Positions 34,161 through 42,405 of a stretch of 64,000 bases of DNA are shown in pieces; position 1 is the stretch's first letter; each line of letters starts with the position of its first letter. The notes below the pieces were generated by a model. The model did not search any database, was not told the DNA's origin, and was given only the letters and a program-made list of their open reading frames with translations. Both the position numbers and the translations under genes were made by a program. Where the stretch lies: NCBI GenBank assembly GCA_943370025.1, contig CALRPI020000021.1:1-64000 (forward strand), read 5' to 3'. Source of the DNA: JAAUUE01 sp943370025. GTDB taxonomy: Bacteria > Cyanobacteriota > Cyanobacteriia > Cyanobacteriales > JAAUUE01.

Positions 34161-35021
34161 ATGGCTACCCGAAAAAGTTCTCTTCTCGCTATAGATGCTG
34201 TAGGTACTAATGATCTGGAGCCGGATATTAGTGATTTGGTCATCGAGGATGATTCCCTAGGAGACTGGCTTGATCCTGATCTAGAGCCAGATATTAGTCA
34301 CCTTGTCATTGAAGACGATCGCCCCGTGGACAACATTTTTTCAGCTAAACTCCAGCGCCTTTTAGTAGAAATCCTTTATACTTCTTGGGGAAAGCGCAAC
34401 TTTTTTGCCGATGCCAATGTGGGCATCTTCTTTGCCCTGAAGCAACCTCCCCTAGTCCCAGATATGTTCCTAGCTGTTGATGTGGAAAATCCGCCCAATC
34501 TTCAGGAACAGAAACATCGTACCTATCTAGTATGGGAATTTGGCAAATCCCCTGATGTGGTGGTTGAAATTGTCTCTAACCGTAAAGGGAATGAACTAGG
34601 TAGTAAGCTCCGGGACTATGCCCGCATCGGTGTCACCTATTACGTAGTATTTGACCCTCTAGAAAAATTAGGCACAAAGCTCTTATATATCTATGTTCTC
34701 CGGGAAGGTCACTACGAAGAATTAGCTCCCGAATCTAGAGAAATATTTTGGCTGCCTCAAGTGGAATTAGGTTTGCAGGTGTGGCGAGGATGGTATGAAG
34801 GGACGGAGAATTCTTGGCTGAGGTGGTGCGATCGCGCTGGCAACCTCTTACCCACAGGAGCAGAGCAAGCTCAACAAAACCAGCAAATCATCAAACAGGA
34901 GAAACAAAAAACTAAACAGGCAAGACAAAAAATAAAGCAGGAAAAGCAAAGAGCAGATCAAGCAGAGGCAAGAGCAGCAGAGTTACTATCTCGGCTAAGG
35001 GATTTAGGGATAGAAGAGTAA
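34161..35021 (+). CDS. Uma2-family (restriction-endonuclease-fold) protein with duplicated N-terminus
   Basis: A 286-aa protein of the Uma2 (DUF820) family, a PD-(D/E)XK nuclease-fold group extremely abundant in cyanobacteria. The core has PDMFLAVDVE, PDVVVEIVS and KLRDYARIGVTYYVVFDP. The N-terminus carries two copies of a LEPDIS.LVIEDD unit (about residues 17-55), an in-frame tandem duplication. A charged Gln/Lys coiled-coil tail (about 235-275) ends the protein. Biological role is unknown for the family. Confidence 0.85.
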   Translation: MATRKSSLLAIDAVGTNDLEPDISDLVIEDDSLGDWLDPDLEPDISHLVIEDDRPVDNIFSAKLQRLLVEILYTSWGKRNFFADANVGIFFALKQPPLVPDMFLAVDVENPPNLQEQKHRTYLVWEFGKSPDVVVEIVSNRKGNELGSKLRDYARIGVTYYVVFDPLEKLGTKLLYIYVLREGHYEELAPESREIFWLPQVELGLQVWRGWYEGTENSWLRWCDRAGNLLPTGAEQAQQNQQIIKQEKQKTKQARQKIKQEKQRADQAEARAAELLSRLRDLGIEE

Positions 35022-35473
35022 TTTGTTCTAGCAAGCATTAGTAGGGGGTTCGCATTTGCGCCAGAGATTTCATTGTTTAGATGACTGTCTGGCAAATGCG
35101 CTACCCCTACAACAAAATTCATCCACTCTATTCCTTGCCGCATTGGATTAAACCCAACCCATTGAGGTTGTTATGCTACTTCGATTTAAAATGAGCATCT
35201 TGTAGGTGGAGGGGTGCTTTGCACCCCTCCACTTATTCCCCAAAAAAGGAAACACAGTTTCCTTAGAAGAATTGCTGATCACATGAGTATTGTTTTACGA
35301 TTATTACTGCATAATGGTAATCTGAATTTTTGGGGTAGGAAATTTCTCAATATATAAAGTAGGGTGGGCATTGCCCACCAGTAAAGAAAATAGCGTCGGT
35401 ATGCCCACCAGCAAAGATAGCTAAAGTAGCCAGCTACTGACAAATTTCAGTAATAGATTAATTAATATATTAA
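35022..35473. other. Intergenic region with palindromes
   Basis: 452 bp without a gene. It contains a GTGGAGGGGTGC / GCACCCCTCCAC palindrome (35206-35232), an imperfect GCGCATTTGCC-type inverted repeat around 35050-35105, and a short duplicated TGCCCACCAG(C/T)AAAGA motif near 35370-35420. The aspS promoter should be in the last 100 bp. Confidence 0.55.
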
Positions 35474-37270
35474 ATGCAAACTATGCGGACTCATTATTGT
35501 GGCGATATTCGGGGGAATCAGGTAGGGGAACAGGTATCCCTTTGTGGCTGGATCGATCGCCGCCGAGATCATGGGGGTGTGATTTTTCTGGATCTGCGCG
35601 ATCGCTCTGGCATCGTCCAGATTGTCGCTGACCCAGTGCGGACTCCCGAATCTTACCCTCAAGCAGAACACCTGCGTAGTGAGTACGTGGTGAGAATTAC
35701 AGGGCGAGTCACTGCTAGACCAGCCGATTCTCTCAACCCCAAATTACCCACGGGGGAGATTGAAATCTATGCCGACCAAATCGAACTCCTCAACGAAGTA
35801 TCTAAGCAACTACCTTTCATGGTTGCTAGTGCCGAGGGGGAAACTATTAAGGAAGAACTCCGCCTTCGTTATCGTTATCTAGACCTGCGGCGGGAACGCA
35901 TGACCCAAAACCTGCAACTCCGACATCAAGTAGTCAAAGCTATGCGTCGCTACCTCGAAGATCAGGAAAACTTCCTAGAAATTGAAACTCCGATTTTGAC
36001 CAAATCCACTCCGGAAGGCGCACGGGATTATCTCGTTCCCAGCCGGGTTAATCCCAGTGAGTGGTATGCCCTGCCCCAATCTCCCCAACTATTTAAGCAA
36101 TTGCTAATGGTGTCGGGTTTTGATCGCTACTATCAGATTGCCCGTTGCTTCCGGGATGAAGACCTACGAGCCGATCGCCAACCAGAATTTACCCAACTGG
36201 ATATGGAAATGAGCTTCATGGAGCAGGAGGAAATCCTCAAGCTGAATGAAGGTCTGGTGAGTTATATTTTCAAGCAAGTGAAGGGAATTGATATTCCTAC
36301 TCCCTTCCCCCGCTTGACCTATGCTGAAGCCATCGATCGCTATGGTTGCGATAAGCCCGACACCCGCTATGGGTTGGAGCTAGTCGATGTTTCCGATATT
36401 TTGAAGGATTCAGGATTTAAGGTGTTTTCTGGAGCGATCGCCTCTGGCGGCATTGTAAAAATCCTGCCCATTCCGGGGGGCGATCAGGCAATTTCCAATG
36501 TGCGGATCAAGCCCGGTGGCGATATTTTTAAGGAAGCTGCCACTGCTGGAGCTAGAGGTTTAGCTTATATTCGAGTCCGGGAAAACCTCGAATTTGATAC
36601 TATTGGGGCAATTAAAGACAATCTCACCCCAGAGCAAAAACAAGAATTAATCACCCGCACCGGGGCAAAACCGGGGCATTTATTACTTTTTGCTGCTGAT
36701 ACCGCCACGGTGGTAAACAAGAGCCTCGATCGCCTCCGTCAATACATTGCCAAGGAACTAGACCTGATCCCGACGGATCAAAATAATCTCCTTTGGGTAG
36801 TAGATTTCCCCATGTTTGAATGGAATGCCGAAGAAAAGCGCCTAGAAGCATTGCACCACCCCTTCACCGCTCCCCATCCAGAGGATCTGGCTGACCTAAA
36901 AACTGCCAGAGCGCAAGCTTACGACCTGATTCTCAACGGTGTAGAAGTGGGCGGTGGTTCCAAACGGATCTATCAGCGGGAAATTCAGGAACAGGTTTTC
37001 AGTGCGATCGGTCTATCTACGGAAGAGGCTTATAGTAAATTTGGGTTCCTCCTAGAAGCATTTGAATTTGGCACCCCACCCCACGGCGGCATTGCCTACG
37101 GTCTCGATCGTCTAGTCATGCTCCTAGCTGGAGAAGAATCTATCCGAGACGTGATCGCCTTCCCCAAAACCCAACAGGCACGTTGTCTCCTCACCGATGC
37201 TCCCAGTAGCGTAGACTTAAAACAATTGAAGGAACTCCAAGTAGCTTCTACCTATAAACCCAAGCAATAA
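35474..37270 (+). CDS. aspS: Aspartate--tRNA ligase
   Basis: A 598-aa class II synthetase of usual bacterial length. It has the N-terminal OB-fold anticodon-binding domain (VSLCGWIDRRRDHGGVIFLD), motif 2 (IARCFRDEDLRADRQPEFTQ), a GAD insertion domain (about 295-420) and motif 3 (GGIAYGLDRLVMLL). It attaches Asp to tRNA-Asp, and possibly tRNA-Asn where AsnRS is absent. Translation may begin at either of two ATGs 9 nt apart (MQT or MRTHYCG). A palindrome follows the stop. Confidence 0.97.
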   Translation: MQTMRTHYCGDIRGNQVGEQVSLCGWIDRRRDHGGVIFLDLRDRSGIVQIVADPVRTPESYPQAEHLRSEYVVRITGRVTARPADSLNPKLPTGEIEIYADQIELLNEVSKQLPFMVASAEGETIKEELRLRYRYLDLRRERMTQNLQLRHQVVKAMRRYLEDQENFLEIETPILTKSTPEGARDYLVPSRVNPSEWYALPQSPQLFKQLLMVSGFDRYYQIARCFRDEDLRADRQPEFTQLDMEMSFMEQEEILKLNEGLVSYIFKQVKGIDIPTPFPRLTYAEAIDRYGCDKPDTRYGLELVDVSDILKDSGFKVFSGAIASGGIVKILPIPGGDQAISNVRIKPGGDIFKEAATAGARGLAYIRVRENLEFDTIGAIKDNLTPEQKQELITRTGAKPGHLLLFAADTATVVNKSLDRLRQYIAKELDLIPTDQNNLLWVVDFPMFEWNAEEKRLEALHHPFTAPHPEDLADLKTARAQAYDLILNGVEVGGGSKRIYQREIQEQVFSAIGLSTEEAYSKFGFLLEAFEFGTPPHGGIAYGLDRLVMLLAGEESIRDVIAFPKTQQARCLLTDAPSSVDLKQLKELQVASTYKPKQ

Positions 37271-37278
37271 ACAGTCTA

Positions 37279-37305
37279 GTAGTGGCGCAAGACCTTGCGC
37301 CACTA
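37279..37305. terminator. Hairpin after aspS (family F palindrome)
   Basis: Inverted repeat GTAGTGGCGCAAG / TTGCGCCACTAC nine bases after the aspS stop. The centre (GCGCAAGACCTTGCGC) recurs at 49089-49113, so it is a repeat that may act as a terminator. A short ATAACTG tandem repeat (3 units) follows at 37309-37329. Confidence 0.55.
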
Positions 37306-37334
37306 CCCATAACTGATAACTGATAACTGAAGTG

Positions 37335-38366
37335 ATGAATCCAGTCCTGATTACAAAACTGAATAATGCTTTTACTCTGTTTTTGAGTTTATTGGTCGAG
37401 GCGATTCCCTTCTTGATTTTGGGTGTGTTGCTGTCTAGTTTATTGTTGCTATTTGTAGATGAGAAAAAATTGATTTCGGCCCTGCCCAAAAATCCCCTAT
37501 TAGGAGCATTATTTGGTAGTTGTGCGGGTTTTTTATTTCCAGTTTGTGAGTGTGGGAATGTACCAGTGGCAAGGCGACTATTGATGCAGGGTGCACCGGC
37601 TCCGGTGGCGATCGGCTTCCTGCTGGCAGCACCGACGATTAACCCGATCGTCATCTGGTCTACTTGGGTGGCATTTCGCGAACAGCCCGAAATTGTCTTT
37701 TTACGGATCGGGTTTTCTCTGGCGATCGCCACCATCATCGGCTTTATCTTCAGCACCCAAAAAGACATGAAACCTCTGCTGCAAGCCGCCATGACGAGAG
37801 GGGTATTTCAGCCCGTAGAATCATCGCCATTAAACCTCTCTACGACTCCATCCCTGCTAAAATCTGGCTCCTATCTTTTGGGAGGTAGTGTCATCCAGCG
37901 CCTAGACCCTAGCATTCTCAGTGGTTCGGCTCCCTCGCCCATTAGTAAATCTTCTGGAAAAGAGAAATTCCGCCTATTTATCGAAAATACTGTCCAAGAA
38001 CTTCGTGAGTTGGGGGGAGTCTTAGTTTTGGGTAGTGCAATGGCGGCATTTTTGCAGGTAGCAGTACCGAGAGAAGTAATTATTAATTTGGGGCAGGGAC
38101 CAATTCTGTCGATCGTCGCCATGATGGTGTTGGCAGCTTTGGTATCAATTTGTTCCACGGTGGATGCTTTTTTTGCCCTTGCTTTTGCTTCTACTTTTAC
38201 CAGTGGCTCCCTCTTGGCATTCTTAGTTTTTGGACCGATGGTGGATCTAAAAGCTCTGGGTTTAATGTTGTCGGTATTTAAGCCAAGGGCAATTATTTAT
38301 ATCTTTGCGATCGCCGCCCAACTAACTTTTCTGTTTACCCTATTTATGAATTTGTATATTAGCTAA
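37335..38366 (+). CDS. Permease of the ArsP/DUF318 family
   Basis: A 343-aa polytopic membrane protein with about eight spans. The family hallmark, a conserved Cys motif between helices (FLFPVCECGNVPVARRLL) and PTINPIV, is present, as is the second-half SICSTVDAF motif. Members include ArsP organoarsenical exporters and other efflux permeases; the substrate here is unknown. ATG 37335 is preferred over the GTG immediately before it. It follows aspS by 64 bp. Confidence 0.85.
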   Translation: MNPVLITKLNNAFTLFLSLLVEAIPFLILGVLLSSLLLLFVDEKKLISALPKNPLLGALFGSCAGFLFPVCECGNVPVARRLLMQGAPAPVAIGFLLAAPTINPIVIWSTWVAFREQPEIVFLRIGFSLAIATIIGFIFSTQKDMKPLLQAAMTRGVFQPVESSPLNLSTTPSLLKSGSYLLGGSVIQRLDPSILSGSAPSPISKSSGKEKFRLFIENTVQELRELGGVLVLGSAMAAFLQVAVPREVIINLGQGPILSIVAMMVLAALVSICSTVDAFFALAFASTFTSGSLLAFLVFGPMVDLKALGLMLSVFKPRAIIYIFAIAAQLTFLFTLFMNLYIS

Positions 38367-38523
38367 CCTCAGTTTCGCTCAGGGAAAGTCTCTAGTATTA
38401 GGTTTAGAGCTTTTGCTTAAACCGAACTCAGGTCAACGAAGGATGAAGTACCTACTAGAAAATAATCCTACTCAATAAAATCTTCATAGCAGGTACTCTA
38501 TCCTAGACTAAAATCGCTAGATT

Positions 38524-39723
38524 CTAGAGATCGTCAAGGGCAGCGATGCCGGGGAGGACTTTGCCTTCTAGAAGTTCTAGACTAGCACCACCACCAGTGG
38601 AAATATGGCTCATCTCTGAAGCAAGATTAAGTTTTTCTACCGCTGCTACCGAGTCACCACCACCAATGATGGTACAAGCTCCTTGCTTGGTGAGTTGGGA
38701 GAGACTTTGGGCGATCGCCTCTGTCCCCACTGCAAACTTATCAAACTCAAATACCCCCATTGGTCCATTCCAGATCACGGTTTGGCAACCCACCAAAGTA
38801 TCTTGGAAAGTCTTCACGGCATCGGGTCCAATATCCAAACCCATCCAACCATCGGGAATATTGTCGATACTCACCACTTGGGAATTAGCATCAGGGGCAA
38901 AATTATCTGCCACCACCACATCGGTAGGCAAGAGCAAGCTTACGCCCCGCTCCTTGGCTTTTGCTTCTAAAGTTCTAGCAAGTTCCAGCTTATCGTCTTC
39001 CACCAAAGATTTACCCACCTTTAAACCTCGTGCTTTGTAGAAGGTAAAGATCATCCCGCCGCCGAGGAGGAGCTTGTCGCACTTGTCTAGGAGGGTTTCA
39101 ATTACACCAATTTTGCTGGAAACCTTGGAACCACCAATGATTGCCGCTAGAGGGCGTTTCGGCTCAGAGATTGCCCCTTCTAGGTATTGCAGTTCCTTAT
39201 CGATTAAAAATCCGGCTACAGAAGGGCTGAGGTAGTGGGTGACACCTTCGGTAGAAGCATGGGCGCGGTGGGCGGTGCCAAAGGCATCATTGACGTACAA
39301 ATCAGCAACGGAGGCTAATTTCTTGGCAAATTCTGGATCGTTCTTTTCTTCTTCAGGATAGAAACGCACATTTTCTAGGAGTGCCACCTGCCCGTTGGTC
39401 ATGGCTCCTACCTGAGCGGCGACTTCATCTCCAATACAGTCATTACACTTAATCACCGGTTGCCCTAATAATTCGGAGAGGCGCTGAGCAACTGGAGTTA
39501 GGCGGAGTTTTTCGGTCACACCCTTGGGACGACCAAAGTGGCTACAAAGAATTACCTTCGCTCCTTTGCCCGTTAGGTCATTAATTGTTGGCAGGGCAGC
39601 CTTGATGCGGGTATCATCAGTAATAGTTCCATCTTCTAAGGGAACATTAAAATCAACTCGGACAAGTACTCGCTTACCAGATACGTCAGATGCGGATAAG
39701 TTTGCTAAAGTTTTCTTAGACAT
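38524..39723 (-). CDS. pgk: Phosphoglycerate kinase
   Basis: A 399-aa protein of standard length. It has the N-terminal VDFNVPL motif and 3-phosphoglycerate-binding Arg residues, the hinge and nucleotide site (GGSKVSSKIGVIE, LGGGMIFTF) and the C-terminal GGGDSVAAVE and STGGGASLELLEG motifs. It catalyses the reversible ATP-dependent phosphorylation of 3-phosphoglycerate in the Calvin cycle and glycolysis. It is divergent from the universal stress gene. Confidence 0.98.
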   Translation of the reverse strand: MSKKTLANLSASDVSGKRVLVRVDFNVPLEDGTITDDTRIKAALPTINDLTGKGAKVILCSHFGRPKGVTEKLRLTPVAQRLSELLGQPVIKCNDCIGDEVAAQVGAMTNGQVALLENVRFYPEEEKNDPEFAKKLASVADLYVNDAFGTAHRAHASTEGVTHYLSPSVAGFLIDKELQYLEGAISEPKRPLAAIIGGSKVSSKIGVIETLLDKCDKLLLGGGMIFTFYKARGLKVGKSLVEDDKLELARTLEAKAKERGVSLLLPTDVVVADNFAPDANSQVVSIDNIPDGWMGLDIGPDAVKTFQDTLVGCQTVIWNGPMGVFEFDKFAVGTEAIAQSLSQLTKQGACTIIGGGDSVAAVEKLNLASEMSHISTGGGASLELLEGKVLPGIAALDDL

Positions 39724-39792
39724 AAGCTATAACCTCTTTAAATTAATAGTATTAATTCCTACAGTTCCCTAATTTTACCTGAGTGGGGTGTC

Positions 39793-40188
39793 ATGTTTAA
39801 GACCGTTTTATTTCCTGTTGATCAAAGTCGTGCCTCCCTTGAGGCTGCCGAGACCGTTATCCATGTGGTAGAAAAATATGCCAGTCGCTTAATTGTCTTG
39901 TCGGTGTTAGAGCATCCCCCAGAAGATGCCCCGACACCCATGGCAGACCATGAAGCGATCGCCAAACTATTACAAAACGTTAAAAATCTATTCTCCCAAA
40001 AGGGGATTACTGCTGAAGTGATTGAGCGGTCAGGTGTCCCTGCCTTTACGATTTGTGATGTGGCTGATGAAGTAGAGGCAGACCTGATTATTATGGGCTG
40101 TCGGGGTTTGGGATTAACGGAAGAAAGCGAAAGTGTCACCAGCAAGGTGATTAATCTCTCTCCCTGTGCAGTTCTTGTCGTGCCTTAA
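39793..40188 (+). CDS. Universal stress protein (UspA family)
   Basis: A 131-aa single-domain Usp. The N-terminal strand FKTVLFPVDQSRAS is followed by the nucleotide-binding GxxG-type region near the C-terminus (IIMGCRGLGL ... SPCAVLVV). The GxGx9G(S/T) ATP motif is incomplete (ESESVTSKV), so ATP binding is uncertain. Its TAA stop is also the left flank of a family A element. Confidence 0.88.
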   Translation: MFKTVLFPVDQSRASLEAAETVIHVVEKYASRLIVLSVLEHPPEDAPTPMADHEAIAKLLQNVKNLFSQKGITAEVIERSGVPAFTICDVADEVEADLIIMGCRGLGLTEESESVTSKVINLSPCAVLVVP

Positions 40189-40273
40189 GAAGCTATTTAT
40201 TTATAAAGTGCGATTTTCCGCCCCGCCGGGGGCGGAAAATCGCACCTTCTCGCCACTCTCGTTTTATGAGGGA
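40189..40273. mobile_element. Diverged palindromic MITE, family A copy 4
   Basis: Recognisable ends GAAGCTATTTATTTATAAAGTG and the core GATTTTCCGCCCC / GGGGCGGAAAATC. The right end is degraded. TAA flanks both sides, and the left TAA is the stop codon of the universal stress gene. Confidence 0.7.
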
Positions 40274-40284
40274 TAAAATCCACA

Positions 40285-40866
40285 TTAAAGTTTGATTAGC
40301 CAGCTAAACATATCCCCTACTCTCAACTGCAAATCATGGGCAAATGAAGGAGTGGGGAGTATGGAAGTTGGATTGTCAAATATTTCTGGTAATTGATTTG
40401 GCAAATAAATAAAAACAGACTGTTCATGGGGATCAATTAGCCATCCAATCTGGGTTTGATCCTTCAGGCAATACAAAATATTTTTGGTAACTTTTGTCCG
40501 GCTTTTCTCTGGAGAAAGAATTTCAATTGTCCAATCAGGAGCTAAAGGGAAAGTATCAGCAATTTTACCATTTTTATCACAGGGGATTCTGTCCCAAGTA
40601 AACACAGCCACATCTGGAACTATTGATTTGCCAGTAAATGTGCAGCGTAATTCTGAGAATGCCAAGGCAATTTTTTCGGGTTTGAGAACTTGATTAATAT
40701 TGGCAGATAGTTGCGTTTGGATCATGCTGTGCTTCCCTTTGGGCATGGGCTTTTGAAATATTTCTCCATCAATATATTCACTAGCAGGTTTTGTCTCTGG
40801 AAGCTGCAAAAATTCTTCAAGATTTAGGTTTTTGGATGGGGTTTGTAGCACTGAGGGTTTCTCCAA
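40285..40866 (-). CDS. Uma2-family (restriction-endonuclease-fold) protein
   Basis: A 193-aa protein of normal Uma2 length. Family segments: LNLEEFLQLPETKPASEYIDG, then the nuclease-fold core (VPDVAVFTWDRIP, PDWTIEILSPEKS, KNILYCLKDQTQIGWLIDP). The PD...E(I)L and downstream Lys positions fit a PD-(D/E)XK site. No partner gene is visible. A second family member lies at 34161-35021. Confidence 0.87.
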   Translation of the reverse strand: MEKPSVLQTPSKNLNLEEFLQLPETKPASEYIDGEIFQKPMPKGKHSMIQTQLSANINQVLKPEKIALAFSELRCTFTGKSIVPDVAVFTWDRIPCDKNGKIADTFPLAPDWTIEILSPEKSRTKVTKNILYCLKDQTQIGWLIDPHEQSVFIYLPNQLPEIFDNPTSILPTPSFAHDLQLRVGDMFSWLIKL

Positions 40867-41097
40867 ATTAGGCTAAAAAGATTAGACAAAAGAATTTGCT
40901 TAAATTATAGATTATGGTTTGGTGAAGGTTTAGGTTTAGATTCCTGACTTTTGAGACGGGTGCGATCGCCAGAAGAAGATTTTGGTGGAGATGGGAAGGG
41001 GTGAAGAGGAAAGTTGGGAATCTTGGAGAGATTTTGGTGTTGATGAGGGGATTTGGGCAGATTCCCGACTTTTGGAGAACCTTCAATTTTGAAAATA

Positions 41098-41131
41098 AAG
41101 TCCTCATGGGAGAAACAACGCAGAAACAAAC
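41098..41131 (-). repeat. Conserved 3' flank of FGE paralogue 1 (candidate DGR homing signal)
   Basis: On the minus strand this reads ...GTTGTTTCTCCCATGAGGACT just after the stop codon. The equivalent site after the second paralogue (42364-42402) reads ...GCTGTCTCTCTCTCGAGGACT. Conservation of noncoding sequence directly after two diverged genes is unusual and fits an initiation-of-mutagenic-homing-like element. Confidence 0.45.
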
Positions 41132-41139
41132 ATCGAATA

Positions 41140-42300
41140 CTAATCCAAAGCCAAGGCAACACGAAACCCTACGGAGCTGCATCGATAATCCGCTAGAAGC
41201 CCAATAATACTCCGAGTTGCACTCCGGCAACGGAACACATCGCTGGCGTAGGAACCTCCACGCAGCGCAAGGAAATTTTCTTCTGTAGGAGTTTCCCAAG
41301 AACTGCCATCTGTGGGTGCGTCGTTATAATTTTCGTGAAAAATATCACTACACCATTCCGCCACATTGCCCTGCATATCATACAACCCAAACTGATTTGG
41401 CTTTTTCTGCCCTACTGGATGAGTTTCACCGTTATAATTACGGCTATACCAAGCATATTCCTCCAATTTACTTCCATCATCCCCAAAACAATATTTTGTC
41501 TGAGTTCCCGCCCGACAAGCATATTCCCATTCTGCTTCGCTAGGCAGTCGATATTTTCTCCCGGTCTCTTGGGATAGCCTATAGCAAAATTCCATCGCAT
41601 CAAACCAACTTATACATTCTACTGGTCGTTTAGCTTCCATAAACTTAGATAGATTAGTTACCATCACTGATTGATACTGCTCTTGGGTTATGGGATATTT
41701 TCCTAAGTAAAAAGACTTGACATTGACTGAATGTACAGGTTTTTCAAAATGATAATTATCATTTGAACCCATCTGGAAACTACCACTGGGAATGGCGATC
41801 ATATCTGGCTCTATTACATCCCCTAAATCTCCTTTACTTCCTTTAACTAACACAATCAGACCATACATTTCAGAGATAATCACATACAAACTCTTGTAAT
41901 GCTGCCGCAGATACTCAACAGAAATACCCATTTCTATAGCCACACCTTCTTCTGTTGGACTACACCCTGTCGTTTTACGTCTCCAAATAGCACCCGCAAG
42001 TACTAAATGTTTAGACTGTTCATCTTTTAGTTTAAGAAGTTGAACGCTTTTTTGTTGCTCTCTAAGTTCTTCCCAACAACCATGAACTTCCCAAGGACTA
42101 ACTAGACTATCAAATAGAATAAAATCACCATATTTATTTGTGTGGTAGAACACTTCTTTTTCACACCATCGGCACGTAGTTTTATAAGTTAGTGCTTCAT
42201 CAGCTTGGGAAGTAGAAGAACTACTCAGATAACAGTATTTTTCTCCTGCCCCGCTACACCAAAAGCAAGTACACCAAGGAGTATGATAGTAATTAGGCAT
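41140..42300 (-). CDS. Formylglycine-generating-enzyme (SUMF1/C-type-lectin fold) protein with N-terminal zinc ribbons; candidate DGR target
   Basis: A 386-aa protein. The N-terminal part has cysteine pairs CTCFWC, CRWC and a VHGC ending, including the zinc-ribbon type with a VFYHTNKYGDFILFD core. The middle (about 75-165) is helical. The C-terminal FGE-sulfatase domain (about 170-386) has MIAIPSGSFQMGS, RLPSEAEWEYACRAGT, GLYDMQGNVAEWC and a final RGGSY...GFRVALALD. The copper-site cysteines of true FGE are not evident, so it is probably a binding protein. The last ~105 bp look like a DGR variable region (see findings). Confidence 0.85.
   Translation of the reverse strand: MPNYYHTPWCTCFWCSGAGEKYCYLSSSSTSQADEALTYKTTCRWCEKEVFYHTNKYGDFILFDSLVSPWEVHGCWEELREQQKSVQLLKLKDEQSKHLVLAGAIWRRKTTGCSPTEEGVAIEMGISVEYLRQHYKSLYVIISEMYGLIVLVKGSKGDLGDVIEPDMIAIPSGSFQMGSNDNYHFEKPVHSVNVKSFYLGKYPITQEQYQSVMVTNLSKFMEAKRPVECISWFDAMEFCYRLSQETGRKYRLPSEAEWEYACRAGTQTKYCFGDDGSKLEEYAWYSRNYNGETHPVGQKKPNQFGLYDMQGNVAEWCSDIFHENYNDAPTDGSSWETPTEENFLALRGGSYASDVFRCRSATRSIIGLLADYRCSSVGFRVALALD
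41155..41260 (-). other. Candidate DGR variable region 1
   Basis: The 3' end of the FGE gene, bounded by conserved GGAGGTTCC and GGGTTTCGTGTTGC. Between them, many codons that differ from the paralogue end in C or T (TAC, GCC, AGC, GAT, TTC, ACT, AGT, ATT, ATT, CTT, GAT, TAT, TGC, TCC), as expected when AAC/AAT codons of a template are randomised at A positions. Confidence 0.45.
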
Positions 42301-42363
42301 AAATTTAGCACCAAAAATATGTGATTATCATATCAAAAGTTGCCACTGTGTTAGTTGTCCCTT

Positions 42364-42402
42364 AGAGTCCTCGAGAGAGAGACAGCACGAAGACAACACG
42401 GG
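42364..42402 (-). repeat. Conserved 3' flank of FGE paralogue 2
   Basis: Lies a few bases behind the stop codon and aligns with 41098-41131 (shared GTTGT...CTCTC..GAGGACT). See the paired entry for interpretation. Confidence 0.45.
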
Positions 42403-42405
42403 AGC

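Noticed and set aside
40868..41299. Template repeat or reverse transcriptase next to the FGE genes
   Set aside because: I looked for an A-rich copy of the variable regions and for an RT reading frame on both strands around 40.8-43.2 kb and found none; if they exist they are outside the window.
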